Positions 1-8,665 of a DNA stretch of 33,528 nucleotides are shown one piece after another. The translations under genes were made by a program, and so were the position numbers. Each line of letters begins with the position of its first letter. The stretch's first letter is position 1. This stretch comes from Rhodopirellula sp. (GTDB taxonomy: Bacteria > Planctomycetota > Planctomycetia > Pirellulales > Pirellulaceae), in assembly GCA_002701385.1 (NCBI GenBank), contig NZVD01000056.1:67305-100832 (forward strand), given 5' to 3'. Below the pieces are notes generated by a model. The model was not told the origin of the DNA and made no database searches. It saw nothing but the letters and a program-made list of their open reading frames with translations.

Positions 1-46
1 GAGCAATCCAAAACCACAACCATCACATTTACTCTGGCCCCTTAAC

Positions 47-166
47 ATGCCTTCTAACACTTGCAAGACCATCGGTGTGATTTCATTGTTCCTGACTTTG
101 ACAACAAATACATCTTGTGGCAAACGTCTACCTTCAACGGATGACTCCAATTCAAAGCCCCTGTGA
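47..166 (+). CDS. Possible small lipoprotein-like ORF, 39 aa (doubtful)
   Basis: An ATG at 47 opens a 39-codon frame ending at TGA 164-166. The predicted peptide has a lysine near the N-terminus, a hydrophobic stretch (about residues 8-18) and then NTSCGK, a poor match to a lipobox because Asn sits at -3. Planctomycetes encode many tiny lipoproteins of this size, but no homology can be judged here. Frames 1 and 3 are also open in from the left edge (frame 1 stops at TAA 43-45, just before this ATG), so an upstream gene could end here. There is no clear ribosome binding site. It may be non-coding. Confidence 0.22.
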   Translation: MPSNTCKTIGVISLFLTLTTNTSCGKRLPSTDDSNSKPL

Positions 167-178
167 CAACGTGTGAAT

Positions 179-203
179 TTTGCCGGACACGTTAGCCGGC
201 AAA
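179..203 (-). terminator. Hairpin at the 3' end of the 2-hydroxyacid dehydrogenase gene
   Basis: Arms 179-186 (TTTGCCGG) and 196-203 (CCGGCAAA) are perfect complements around a 9-nt loop that holds the TAA stop codon (192-194). The position suits a transcript end for the minus-strand pair, but no T-run follows on the minus strand, so it could act only in RNA stability or as a weak terminator. Confidence 0.3.
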
Positions 204-1142
204 GACACTACTCGGCGAGGCGCCGGTTAACACGGCACGAACATCTGCGCAAACGGTATCGACGACGCGACATTGTGCTTCTTCCGAAAACGCTCCAATA
301 TGAGGAGTAACGAGCACATTCTCCAAGTCGGCTAATCCACCGGGCTTGGGCGGTTCTGATTCACGAACATCCGTTGCAGCTGCTCGTAAATGCTCTGAAA
401 CCAACGCGTCGACAAGTGCCATTTCATCCACCACTTCTCCGCGAGACGTGTTAATAAACACCGCTCCAGATTTCATTTGATTAAATTGTTCTACACCAAA
501 CAGGTGACGTGTATCAGGCATTAGCGGGACATGGCACGACACGTAATCCGAAGCAGCCAATACTTCATCCAAGGGCAGCATCTCCACGTCTAACTCATGA
601 ACAACGGGAGTGTCGTGAGGGAGATACTTATCAAAGGCACATAACTTCATATCAAAGGCCTTGGCGCGACGAGCGACCATTTGGCCAATGCGTCCGAATC
701 CGACCACCCCTAGTGTTTTCCCAGAGAGTTCTGTCCCTACGAACTGGCTTCTATTCCAGTTTCCCTCTTTAGTATCATTGTTAGCCAAGGTTATAAACCG
801 AGCGAGGTTAAGCATAAATCCCATTGCCAATTCGGCCACTGCTAGAGAATTTTCGCGAGGCGCATAACACACAGTAACATTTCGACTCATGGCTGCCTGA
901 GTATCTACATTATCTAGGCCTGCACCGGCTCTGGCGATCACCTTCAGATTTGGAGCTTGAGTTAACAGAGCTTCGTTGATCTGCGTTTGATTCCGCACGA
1001 TGATGGCGCGAGCCTCTGACACCGCCTGCGTCAAAGCCTCGCCATCGTTCCATAAGGAATCGTTCCAATGCACGTCAAAATCTGACATCAAGGCATCCAT
1101 CGATGGACCTTGAATATTCTCAGAGACAATTATATCTGCCAT
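192..1142 (-). CDS. D-isomer-specific 2-hydroxyacid dehydrogenase (phosphoglycerate dehydrogenase-like)
   Basis: A 316-residue cytoplasmic NAD(P)-dependent dehydrogenase of the SerA/2-hydroxyacid family. The Rossmann motif GFGRIG lies at 148-153, inside the NAD-binding domain (about 100-285). The catalytic set is complete: Arg234 in NTSRGE, Glu263 in SEPP and His281 in TPHIG; the Arg-Glu spacing equals that of E. coli SerA. There is no C-terminal ACT domain, so it is a short form not regulated by serine through ACT. Substrate cannot be told: 3-phosphoglycerate, glyoxylate/hydroxypyruvate or a sugar-derived 2-hydroxyacid are all possible. Its ATG follows the TAA of the upstream Gfo/Idh/MocA gene with no gap, and a GAGGTGG stretch inside that gene's end can serve as ribosome binding site, so the two are almost certainly cotranscribed. 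Confidence 0.9.
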   Translation of the reverse strand: MADIIVSENIQGPSMDALMSDFDVHWNDSLWNDGEALTQAVSEARAIIVRNQTQINEALLTQAPNLKVIARAGAGLDNVDTQAAMSRNVTVCYAPRENSLAVAELAMGFMLNLARFITLANNDTKEGNWNRSQFVGTELSGKTLGVVGFGRIGQMVARRAKAFDMKLCAFDKYLPHDTPVVHELDVEMLPLDEVLAASDYVSCHVPLMPDTRHLFGVEQFNQMKSGAVFINTSRGEVVDEMALVDALVSEHLRAAATDVRESEPPKPGGLADLENVLVTPHIGAFSEEAQCRVVDTVCADVRAVLTGASPSSVFAG

Positions 1143-2132
1143 TTACACCACCTCTTCTCGATTACCCGTCCGAGCGGATTTCATCAGAGCATCGACTACA
1201 CGTTGATTATCCAGCGAGCGTTGGGGCCAAAATTCGCACAAGTTCCCTGAGCGAATCAGCCTCACCAATGATTCCACCATACAGGTTTCTTGAACTACAC
1301 TTTGGCAATCATGAACGGTCGCTACTCCCTCGTCGTCATGTGTCCAAAAACGCTGTTTTTCAATATCCCAGGGAGAGAGGAAATCGTCGCACACCAGATT
1401 CCCTGACTCACCCACCACTTCCATCCATTTCCGACGAGTTAAGTCGTAACCACAATCAAACGACGCCATTCGGTTGTCCGAAAACCACATTAGCGCCGTT
1501 GCGTTGTTGTCCACTCCTCGATGATACGTCGCTGTTGCATAGACGTGAGTAGGCACTGCGTCAAAGGCCCACAAGGCCGCTCGAATACAATACCATCCAA
1601 TGTCATAAAGAACTCCACCCCCAAGTTCTGGAACATAACGGTGCTGTTCGGGCGTATCTGACATCTGAATACTAAAGGCTGATACTACTCGCCGAAGTTT
1701 TCCCAAACGTCCCTCCTGGATCACCTTTTTCATAGCTGCCGCTCGCGGCGTATGAGGCCACATAGTCCCATCTAAAAATTGCACTCCATTACTTCGACAT
1801 GCCGCCAACATTTCCCGTGCTTCAATAGCGTTCATAGCTGTTGGCTTTTCACACAGAACATGTTTACCCGCCTCGGCGGCTTTGATGGTCCATTCTTTGT
1901 GTAGAGAAGGGGGCAGGGGAATGTACACTGCATCCACATCAGATCTCTGTAACGCAACGTCATAACCAGCGACGGCTTCCTGAGCATGGTGCTCCTCAAG
2001 CCAGGCCTGAGCTTTGCCCAATTCACGACTAGCGATTACGGCAAGTTCTGCGCCTTCCGCCTGATGGATAGCTCGACCGACTTTAGTTGCGATTTTCGCC
2101 GTGCCTAACACCGCAAATCTAACCGTCTTCAT
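1143..2132 (-). CDS. Gfo/Idh/MocA family oxidoreductase
   Basis: A 329-residue NAD(P)-dependent oxidoreductase acting on sugars or related polyols. The N-terminal Rossmann domain begins at residue 4 (RFAVLGTAKIA, a GxxxxA variant of the nucleotide loop). The family motif CEKP is at 94-97, with Lys96 as the expected catalytic lysine, and GGGVLYDIGWY at 171-181 matches the substrate-domain motif with Asp177. The closest subgroup by pattern is the dihydrodiol/D-xylose dehydrogenase type rather than inositol dehydrogenase; this is an inference. First gene of a two-gene minus-strand unit with the 2-hydroxyacid dehydrogenase, so both may act on one sugar-derived substrate. It is divergent from the DUF1549 cassette across 183 bp. 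Confidence 0.9.
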   Translation of the reverse strand: MKTVRFAVLGTAKIATKVGRAIHQAEGAELAVIASRELGKAQAWLEEHHAQEAVAGYDVALQRSDVDAVYIPLPPSLHKEWTIKAAEAGKHVLCEKPTAMNAIEAREMLAACRSNGVQFLDGTMWPHTPRAAAMKKVIQEGRLGKLRRVVSAFSIQMSDTPEQHRYVPELGGGVLYDIGWYCIRAALWAFDAVPTHVYATATYHRGVDNNATALMWFSDNRMASFDCGYDLTRRKWMEVVGESGNLVCDDFLSPWDIEKQRFWTHDDEGVATVHDCQSVVQETCMVESLVRLIRSGNLCEFWPQRSLDNQRVVDALMKSARTGNREEVV

Positions 2133-2254
2133 TCTCTAATCCGTTCTACATGTCGCTTTGGGAGGCAATTTAATGTCACTCAGTATAGTCCTCCGGGCAT
2201 ACGATTTCACCCAGTAGTCTCCGCCGGTACACCTATCCTTGAATTCCAGACAGA

Positions 2255-2263
2255 TGTTACAAT
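2255..2263 (+). promoter_or_regulatory. Possible extended -10 element upstream of the first DUF1549 cassette
   Basis: TGTTACAAT at 2255-2263 combines a TG dinucleotide, one spacer base and TACAAT (5 of 6 to the -10 consensus). It lies about 52 bp before the ATG at 2316. No convincing -35 hexamer is present at 16-18 bp. Confidence 0.3.
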
Positions 2264-2315
2264 GGCTCTGTTACAGTTTCCCTCCCAACCCGCCTGCTAA
2301 CCGTCTGTTCTTGCC

Positions 2316-3890
2316 ATGCTTCGGTTCTTAGTCTCGCTTCTAATCATTAGTGCCTGTGTATCTCTGCAGGCAGAGACCGTCACCGAAGCAATCAATCGCC
2401 ATATAAGTGCGAGATGGGCAAAACAGCAGATCACGCCGACTGACACCGTTGACGATGCCTCATTCGCACGCCGTATCCACTTAAGCCTTATAGGCCGCCC
2501 TCCATTTGTTAGTGAATTGGATACGTTTTTAGCGGATGGCCGAGCGGACAAGCGAGAGCACTTAGTTCAGCATTTACTCAGCAGTGACGCCTACGCAGTA
2601 CACATGGCTCAACTTTTTGACTCTGTTCTCATGGGACGTAGAGGTGCCGGAGAGTACAAAAAGCGTAAAGATCAAGGCTGGCTTACGTACCTGCAAAGGC
2701 AATTCAAAGAGAATGTCTCATGGGAGACAACCGCACAGGAAATCCTGCTAGCAAGACCAACAACCGCATCGCGTAAAGGTAGCACCTGGTTCCTATTCGA
2801 ACGCAAGGACGAACATCAAGTCATTGCCGAAGCCATCGCGCCCGCGTTCTTCGGAATTCGCATTGAGTGTGCCCAATGCCACGACCATCCGCTGGTGGAT
2901 GAAATCAAGCAAGCACACTACTGGGGACTGACTGCCTTTTTCAATCGAGGTAAAAATCAAAACACCAAGCAGGGGCCACAGATTCAAGAGTCCGCTATAG
3001 GCGGTTTTTCTGACTTCTCGGATTTAATCGGCAATACACAGCCCAATGAACTTGTCTTTTTCAAAGCCGATAAGGTAGATGAAGCTCGCCCGAAAAAGGA
3101 CGATAAGCCCGAAGACAAGGCTGAACTCTATCGGGATTCTGAAATCGAGGGACTTCCTCGAGTCCCTTTGTTCTCACGCCGTGCAGCTTTTGTTGATCAG
3201 GTGCTGACAGGCCATCCGTTACTTGCTACCGCTATGGTAAATAAACTTTGGGCCATCATGCTGGGACGAGGATTAGTCGATCCGGTTGATGAGATTGACT
3301 CCCTCCATCCCCCTAGCCACCCTCAATTACTCGAATATTTGTCCCAACAATTTCGGGACTCCAATTATGACGTCAAGGCACTAATAAAAGCAATCGCCCT
3401 CAGCACTCCCTATCAACTAAGTTCGAATCAACCTGCTGAAATCTATGACCCAGCCACGTTTGCCTGGTTCCAACCTCAACCACTGACAGCCGAAGTCATG
3501 GTGCAGTCCTTAAATAGTGTTGTGAGACACGTCCCGAATAACGAACTTGGAGTGCTAAATCAGTTCCGCAGACATTTCCCCGAGGTTTTACAATCTGAAA
3601 CGAATACAGGATTAGACGACGCGATGTTCCTTTCGAACAACGCCGAATTCAACCAATTCCTGAACGAAAGCAATGCTCCCGAACATCTGGTACCAAGCAT
3701 GCTGAAATTGGACTCTAACGAACAACGCATTAGCCTATTATTTCGTTCGGCCTTTTCTCGTCTCCCGGACGCTGACGAACTGACCGAAATAAATTCCTAT
3801 CTCAATCAACGTCAGGACGACCTGACTGCGGCTCTACATCAGGTAGTCTGGGCCGTGGTTACCAGTGCTGAGTTCCGATTTAATCACTAA
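2316..3890 (+). CDS. DUF1549/DUF1553 secreted protein with CxxCH motif (cassette 1)
   Basis: A 524-residue exported protein of the Planctomycete-specific DUF1549 plus DUF1553 family; biochemical role unknown. Residues 1-19 form a signal peptide (hydrophobic LVSLLIISACV); ISAC at 11-14 could even be a lipobox. The DUF1549-like N-terminal half covers roughly 20-220 and carries CAQCH at 185-189, a c-haem-type site followed by DHP. The DUF1553-like half runs from about 275 to 524 and includes NKLWAIMLGRGLVDP. Members usually also have an N-terminal cytochrome domain (PSCyt1); it is missing here, so this is the short form. It heads a three-gene unit: the DUF1501 start lies 4 nt after its stop. A 558-residue paralog sits at 20999-22675 in the same gene order. 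Confidence 0.88.
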   Translation: MLRFLVSLLIISACVSLQAETVTEAINRHISARWAKQQITPTDTVDDASFARRIHLSLIGRPPFVSELDTFLADGRADKREHLVQHLLSSDAYAVHMAQLFDSVLMGRRGAGEYKKRKDQGWLTYLQRQFKENVSWETTAQEILLARPTTASRKGSTWFLFERKDEHQVIAEAIAPAFFGIRIECAQCHDHPLVDEIKQAHYWGLTAFFNRGKNQNTKQGPQIQESAIGGFSDFSDLIGNTQPNELVFFKADKVDEARPKKDDKPEDKAELYRDSEIEGLPRVPLFSRRAAFVDQVLTGHPLLATAMVNKLWAIMLGRGLVDPVDEIDSLHPPSHPQLLEYLSQQFRDSNYDVKALIKAIALSTPYQLSSNQPAEIYDPATFAWFQPQPLTAEVMVQSLNSVVRHVPNNELGVLNQFRRHFPEVLQSETNTGLDDAMFLSNNAEFNQFLNESNAPEHLVPSMLKLDSNEQRISLLFRSAFSRLPDADELTEINSYLNQRQDDLTAALHQVVWAVVTSAEFRFNH

Positions 3891-3894
3891 GCCA

Positions 3895-5217
3895 ATGATG
3901 AAAAGACACAAACGAGATTGCGGTACTCCGGAGCATAGTATGCACCGACGCCTGTTCCTACAGGGATCCATGGCAGCATCCACCGCCTCTGTCGCAAGCT
4001 TTAATGGCCTCTTTTCCATTCCAGCATTGGCAGAACAGGTACAACAAAAACAAAAAAAGGTCATCCTATTGTGGTTGTGCGGAGCCCCAAGCCAATTCGA
4101 AACATGGGATCCCAAGCCAGGAACTTCGACGGGCGGCCCCTTTGGAGCTATCCAAACTAAACTTCCGGGAGTCATGCTTGGTGAAATGATGCCCAAGACG
4201 GCGTCCCTGTTAGACAAAACCGCCATCATTCGTTCTATGTCCACAGGCCCCGAAGCTCACTTCCAAGGTATCGATTGCCTCACCAGAGGAGATACTCCTC
4301 GCCCTCCATTCACCCGACCTATCCTGGGCTCTGTCATCGCCGAACAACTTGGGCAACTCGACAGCCCCGTACCTCAGTTCGTCCTGCTCGATCCATGCCC
4401 GGAGGGCAACGAATTCAAGAGTTTCAAAGCCGGGAACTGGGCTGGCTGGCTGGGCGCCGAATATGCTCCAGTACGAGGTGGTAAGGGCTATAGCATTCAG
4501 AACACCGCCCTCCCTGACAGCCTCAATGAATTGGCTCATCATGACCGCGAGCAATTACGCCGTTTTCTCAGTAGGAAATTCCTCAACGAAACTCGAAATG
4601 AATCGGCCAAAGGTTATAACACTGTTTTCAATCGTGTAAAAGGGCTAATGAGTGCCGCGGATTTATTTGATCTGGATCGCTTACCCGAAAAAGAGCGGTT
4701 GAGATACGGTCCTGGCGCCTTTGGACAGCATACGCTCATGGCTAGGAATCTGATTGAGAATGGCTCAACTTTTGTCATGGTGGCCAATGGGATGCCTTGG
4801 GATTGCCATGTTCTAAACCACGAAATCTATCAAATGCTCGTACCGGAATTGGACAATGTGTTCTATCAACTGGTCACCGACCTGGAAGACCGTGGCATGC
4901 TGGAAGATACGTTGGTCATAGCCATGGGGGAATTCGGACGTACGCCCTGGCTTAATGCAGCGCGCGGACGCGACCATTACCCCAAAGCCTGGAGCATGAT
5001 CATGGCCGGAGGTGGGATCAAGGGGGGCGTCGTGCATGGTGCAACTGACGAACTGGGGATCGCCGTCAAAGATGGTAAGGTCAATAATCGCAACCTCTTC
5101 GCTACGTTCTTTAGCGTTCTGGGGATTGACCCACACGAACAGTACAATCTGCCAGGCTTGCCAACCTTCCATCGAGTCGAAGATAACGCTGCTCCTATCG
5201 AGGAGGTATTAAGCTAA
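3895..5217 (+). CDS. DUF1501 Tat-exported protein (cassette 1)
   Basis: A 440-residue member of the DUF1501 family, which belongs to the alkaline phosphatase/sulfatase-like fold; activity unproven. A twin-arginine signal is plain: Arg18-Arg19 in MHRRLFLQG, then a small-residue-rich hydrophobic stretch ending PALA, so it should be folded in the cytoplasm and exported by Tat. Family motifs include LWLCGAPSQFETWD just after the signal and MGEFGRTP with GRDHYP near the C-terminus. I chose the ATG at 3895 (followed at once by a second ATG) because an upstream in-frame ATG at 3865 would overlap the preceding gene and misplace the signal. The gene lies 4 nt after the DUF1549 gene, and its TAA overlaps the next ATG (TAATG), pointing to translational coupling. 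Confidence 0.9.
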   Translation: MMKRHKRDCGTPEHSMHRRLFLQGSMAASTASVASFNGLFSIPALAEQVQQKQKKVILLWLCGAPSQFETWDPKPGTSTGGPFGAIQTKLPGVMLGEMMPKTASLLDKTAIIRSMSTGPEAHFQGIDCLTRGDTPRPPFTRPILGSVIAEQLGQLDSPVPQFVLLDPCPEGNEFKSFKAGNWAGWLGAEYAPVRGGKGYSIQNTALPDSLNELAHHDREQLRRFLSRKFLNETRNESAKGYNTVFNRVKGLMSAADLFDLDRLPEKERLRYGPGAFGQHTLMARNLIENGSTFVMVANGMPWDCHVLNHEIYQMLVPELDNVFYQLVTDLEDRGMLEDTLVIAMGEFGRTPWLNAARGRDHYPKAWSMIMAGGGIKGGVVHGATDELGIAVKDGKVNNRNLFATFFSVLGIDPHEQYNLPGLPTFHRVEDNAAPIEEVLS

Positions 5218-6308
5218 TGGCCCCCCTCAACGACGACACTGCCGACGCAACCAAAGTTACACTGAGCGATCAGGCTTTCAAAATCCAACTTCCAACATTG
5301 GTCCTTGGTGCAACTTGTACTAAGGATGGCCAGACGATCTACGCAAGCTGTGTTGATGGCGTATATCGCGTCAACACGGACAACAAGTCCCACGAGAAAC
5401 TTTACTCCCATGACAGCTATGCCAGCGGGGCCGTATACAGTGAACAACACAACCTGCTCATTACAGCAGGCTATGACGGCAACCTCATTTGGTATGATCT
5501 CGCAAAGAAAGAGATCATCCGCAAAATACCCGCTCATAATTTCTGGTCTTGGAAAATGGCGATTTCTTCAAATCATTCGATGATTGCTAGTGTGAGTGGA
5601 CAATATTTGGCCGGAGATTTCGACTATCGACCTAAGCCGGCGGATGAGCCAACTGTAAAGGTCTATGACACTCAAACCGGCCAATGCCTGCACGCTTTTG
5701 ATCACCTACCATCTGTCCAATCCGTTGCATTCTCACATGACGGTAAGCATCTTGCCGCAGGCAATTTAATGGGTGGCATCCGAGTTTGGGATTTAGAGAC
5801 TGGTGAACTTGCCGCTGACTGGACTGACGAAGGCTTTACAAGCTGGGGCATCATTAAAAGCCATTGCTACATTGGCGGCATCTACGGACTGGACTTCACC
5901 CGGGACAACACCGATGTGCTGGCAACCGGCTTTGGTCCAATGCGAGATCCCATGGCGGGCAATGGCAAGCAGTTGTGGCAACGATGGCGTTGGAATCAGG
6001 ATGTGCCCGAAAAAGTGGCTGAAAAGCAACAGGGAAGCGGGCTAATGGAGTCGATCCAAATGCACACCTCTGAAGAATTCTTTGTCATGGCTGGTCGTTT
6101 GCGTGATGGAGATGCAAACATTTCGCTGTTCAGTACTGCTACCAATGAACGAATCGCGCACGCTAAAGTCGGATTCCGAATCACCGAAGCAATTTTCCCT
6201 CACGAAAATGCCAAGCTCATCGTGGTTGGCGGGTCAGGGCAACCACGCAACGCCGACGGCAACTTCCCCAACTGGGGACACATCCATATCTATGAACTAA
6301 CTTTTTAG
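5217..6308 (+). CDS. WD40-repeat protein (cassette 1)
   Basis: A 363-residue predicted beta-propeller. WD40-type repeats are visible through phrases such as VRVWDLETG and VQSVAFSHDGKHLAAG (about 155-200), YDGNLIWYDLAKKEI (about 85-100) and KVYDTQTGQC. No signal peptide or membrane segment is seen (N-terminus MAPLNDDTAD), so it should stay in the cytoplasm although both upstream partners are exported. Its ATG overlaps the stop codon of the DUF1501 gene by one base. The role is probably protein binding or scaffolding; no catalytic motif is apparent. A 409-residue counterpart occupies the same third position in the second cassette at 18470-19699. Confidence 0.87.
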   Translation: MAPLNDDTADATKVTLSDQAFKIQLPTLVLGATCTKDGQTIYASCVDGVYRVNTDNKSHEKLYSHDSYASGAVYSEQHNLLITAGYDGNLIWYDLAKKEIIRKIPAHNFWSWKMAISSNHSMIASVSGQYLAGDFDYRPKPADEPTVKVYDTQTGQCLHAFDHLPSVQSVAFSHDGKHLAAGNLMGGIRVWDLETGELAADWTDEGFTSWGIIKSHCYIGGIYGLDFTRDNTDVLATGFGPMRDPMAGNGKQLWQRWRWNQDVPEKVAEKQQGSGLMESIQMHTSEEFFVMAGRLRDGDANISLFSTATNERIAHAKVGFRITEAIFPHENAKLIVVGGSGQPRNADGNFPNWGHIHIYELTF

Positions 6309-6406
6309 AGTTTTTCGCGCCTATTGTATCCCATACTCTGCACCATTTAATAAGTACTCGCTTTTATTGAACACCTCCATCATTGAGAAACAAACCGGTA
6401 AACAAT

Positions 6407-8617
6407 ATGGCACAAGACGATTTCAACTCCGAAATTACCAGACTTAATGCCATTGATTCGAGCTATGACCGACGTCGAGAAATGGAGGCAATGCCCGCCG
6501 ATGCCGTATACGAAACTCGACTGACTATCGACAAACTGGAACGGACGTATGGGTACATCCGTGAAGAGGGATTTCGTGACGGGCAAACAGTGATCGGAAC
6601 AATCCCCGGTACTAACCAGGAAGTTAAGATCTCGCTTTTGCAGTCACTTAACGACGAGATTGAACACTGGGAGGAAGGAGATAGTGTTTCGGTAATCGTG
6701 AACTTCCATGACTACGACACCGCATACAACCGGTACCATCTGCTGGGACGATCGCTCGGTAAAAATACCGATTCTCCCCCTACCGTTGAAACAATTGATG
6801 AGCCTACCGAAGCACTGAGCGACGACTCAAACGAGATTCCAAGCGAAGAACGACTTGAAGAACCTACTAACAATCCGGCTGAGCCCTTAGCTGATAGACA
6901 AGCTAGTTCCCCAGACCTCACAGCCTCCGATTCACCGACAAGTACGCAGGAAACTCCTGAATCCAAAAGCCTTGAGACAAACCAAACATCCCCGGAAGTT
7001 ACTGAAGAGTCGACGGCAGAAACCACATCTGAGCAAGTCGTCGAGCCTGAACCTGAGCCTGAACCTGAACCTGAACCTGAGAAGGAATCTGCGACCGCAC
7101 TGGCCCTGCCTGAATCTATCCCGCCGGAAATCCCGAACACCTCGAACAGGCTTGCCGATCAGACTCTGCCACAGCTAACAACGGTTGATGAATTCGATCA
7201 TCTTGACGTCGATGAATCAAGTTTATCTCTACCCCCTGCTGCCATCGCATCTGCCGGAGAAGCCACTACAGGCAAACTCAAAAAACGAAAATCTACAAAG
7301 TCAAAGACAAAGCCAAAACGGCAAAACACTCAATCAAAGACAAAGCGAAGAATCGTTCGAAAGGTCAAGAAGCTACCTACCCGCAGTCTCATCTTAGTCA
7401 TTATTCTTGCGGCAGCGGCAGTGATCCTGATCCCTCAACTGAACTTTTCCCAAAATGACAATCAAGTCAAGCAACGAGTGGAATATCAACCTCAAACACT
7501 CACAATCGACCCAATTTATCGACAAGAACTGCCGGTCATGGATCCCGATTTGGTGAGCCTGGGGTATACGACGTCACGTCCCTTTTGGACTGACAAAGAT
7601 TCCTGGCCGGACGTTCCGCCCTTGCGGATCGTCTCCACCAAATTGGTGCAAGGTCGGGCAGCAAGCCTTACATTCCATCCTCATGACAAAGCCATGGTGT
7701 ATTTTGGGCTTACGTCAATAGCGGGGCTTCAACTGACCGACCAGGCCGAGTTCAAATTCCCAGAGGAAATTCGCAATATGGCGGGGACGGCCTCCTTCTC
7801 AAGCGATGGCAAGCAACTCCTCGTGTTCACTAACGGAGATTCAAGAAGACTCTGGATCTACGATTGGCCAATTACAGAACAATCCAAAGCAATATTCACC
7901 GCGGATTGCAATATAGACGTTGACGGTCTGATTTTCTCACCTTTCACCGATTCAAAAGCAATTTCTCTGAAGCAGTCCCACAGCGTTGCTCTGCATGACC
8001 TGGACATTCCTGACGCGAAGACAAATAACTCTGAAACCCCAGTTACCACTGTCTTAAATGATGGTACTCCACTGTCAACCATCAATCCCACATTCGCTGG
8101 CAACGACCTGTTAGTCAACATCACCGATAGCCAACTTTCCGCCGTCAACCAGTTAAACCAAGAAGCTTATCGCTCCAATCCAAATGCGATGCAATTCCGA
8201 ACTCAGTCGAGCCACCCCGGGTTCCAATTCATCATCACCACTCATGCAGACAAACAAATCCGTGTGTACCACTCCGACTACCGTCGCCCCGTGTGGGCCA
8301 TTAGTGGGTTTATTGAACCACCTAAATACGCGCAAATGGCCTCTAATGGAACGCACATGGCAGTCATTCCGGACACCCAAAAACCAACTATTCTGATTAT
8401 CAACTTCCGCACAGGCGAATTGACAATGAGACTTCTCTCAGAAGAGAAAGACGCGTTTCAACGATGTGAATTCACTCCGGATCTGTCTTATCTAACAGCA
8501 ACCACGGTCGATCACAAGTTGATCATTTGGCCGGTGAATCCTGAGTGGGTCACCCATGCCCCCACTCAGCCAGACGTCAATGATGCTAGCACGAATCTCA
8601 ATGCTACCCTGCAGTAG
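6407..8617 (+). CDS. Bitopic membrane protein: SYDRR domain, acidic linker, TM helix, WD40-like propeller
   Basis: Predicted 736 residues; function not recognised. Residues 1 to about 118 form a compact domain with the block IDSSYDRRR, shared with the next gene; its later part is beta-rich and ends DTAYNRYHLLG. A long Glu/Pro/Ser/Thr-rich linker (about 120-285) contains six Pro-Glu pairs. A strongly basic stretch (about 287-325, many KKRK/KTK) precedes one TM helix at about 327-345, so the N-terminal domain should be cytoplasmic. The rest (about 360-736) is a WD40-like propeller (SFSSDGKQLLVF, HKLIIWPV), placed outside. I chose the ATG at 6407 over 6383 because it aligns with the paralog's start and both follow the same AACAAT context. 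It probably forms a pair with the gene 48 bp downstream. Confidence 0.8.
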   Translation: MAQDDFNSEITRLNAIDSSYDRRREMEAMPADAVYETRLTIDKLERTYGYIREEGFRDGQTVIGTIPGTNQEVKISLLQSLNDEIEHWEEGDSVSVIVNFHDYDTAYNRYHLLGRSLGKNTDSPPTVETIDEPTEALSDDSNEIPSEERLEEPTNNPAEPLADRQASSPDLTASDSPTSTQETPESKSLETNQTSPEVTEESTAETTSEQVVEPEPEPEPEPEPEKESATALALPESIPPEIPNTSNRLADQTLPQLTTVDEFDHLDVDESSLSLPPAAIASAGEATTGKLKKRKSTKSKTKPKRQNTQSKTKRRIVRKVKKLPTRSLILVIILAAAAVILIPQLNFSQNDNQVKQRVEYQPQTLTIDPIYRQELPVMDPDLVSLGYTTSRPFWTDKDSWPDVPPLRIVSTKLVQGRAASLTFHPHDKAMVYFGLTSIAGLQLTDQAEFKFPEEIRNMAGTASFSSDGKQLLVFTNGDSRRLWIYDWPITEQSKAIFTADCNIDVDGLIFSPFTDSKAISLKQSHSVALHDLDIPDAKTNNSETPVTTVLNDGTPLSTINPTFAGNDLLVNITDSQLSAVNQLNQEAYRSNPNAMQFRTQSSHPGFQFIITTHADKQIRVYHSDYRRPVWAISGFIEPPKYAQMASNGTHMAVIPDTQKPTILIINFRTGELTMRLLSEEKDAFQRCEFTPDLSYLTATTVDHKLIIWPVNPEWVTHAPTQPDVNDASTNLNATLQ
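7046..7081 (+). repeat. Hexanucleotide tandem repeat (CCTGAR)6 inside a coding region
   Basis: Six in-frame copies of CCTGAA or CCTGAG encode alternating Pro-Glu at residues 214-225 of the 736-residue protein. A change in copy number would add or remove Pro-Glu pairs without shifting the frame, so linker length can vary. Confidence 0.85.
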
Positions 8618-8619
8618 AC

Positions 8620-8654
8620 AATCACTTTCATTTCCTTTCGAGATATGAGTGATT
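8620..8654 (+). repeat. Inverted repeat between the tandem paralogs
   Basis: AATCACT at 8620-8626 pairs with AGTGATT at 8648-8654, and the pairing extends inward with a bulge (TCAT with ATGA). It falls in the 48-bp gap between the two SYDRR genes. It may be an RNA hairpin that tunes expression of the second gene or a weak attenuator; no T-run follows. Confidence 0.35.
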
Positions 8655-8665
8655 AAACTAACAAT

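Noticed and set aside
1103-1552. 149-codon plus-strand ORF
   Set aside because: Entirely antisense to the hydroxyacid dehydrogenase and Gfo/Idh/MocA genes; composition is frame shadow with no domain pattern.
2239-2263. TTGAAT and TACAAT as a -35/-10 pair
   Set aside because: Spacing is only 13 bp, too short for sigma-70; kept only as an extended -10 candidate.
6712-7140. 142-codon minus-strand ORF rich in Ser and Gly
   Set aside because: It is the complement of the Glu/Pro-rich linker of the 736-residue protein; the low-complexity Gly-Ser run mirrors the CCTGAR repeat.
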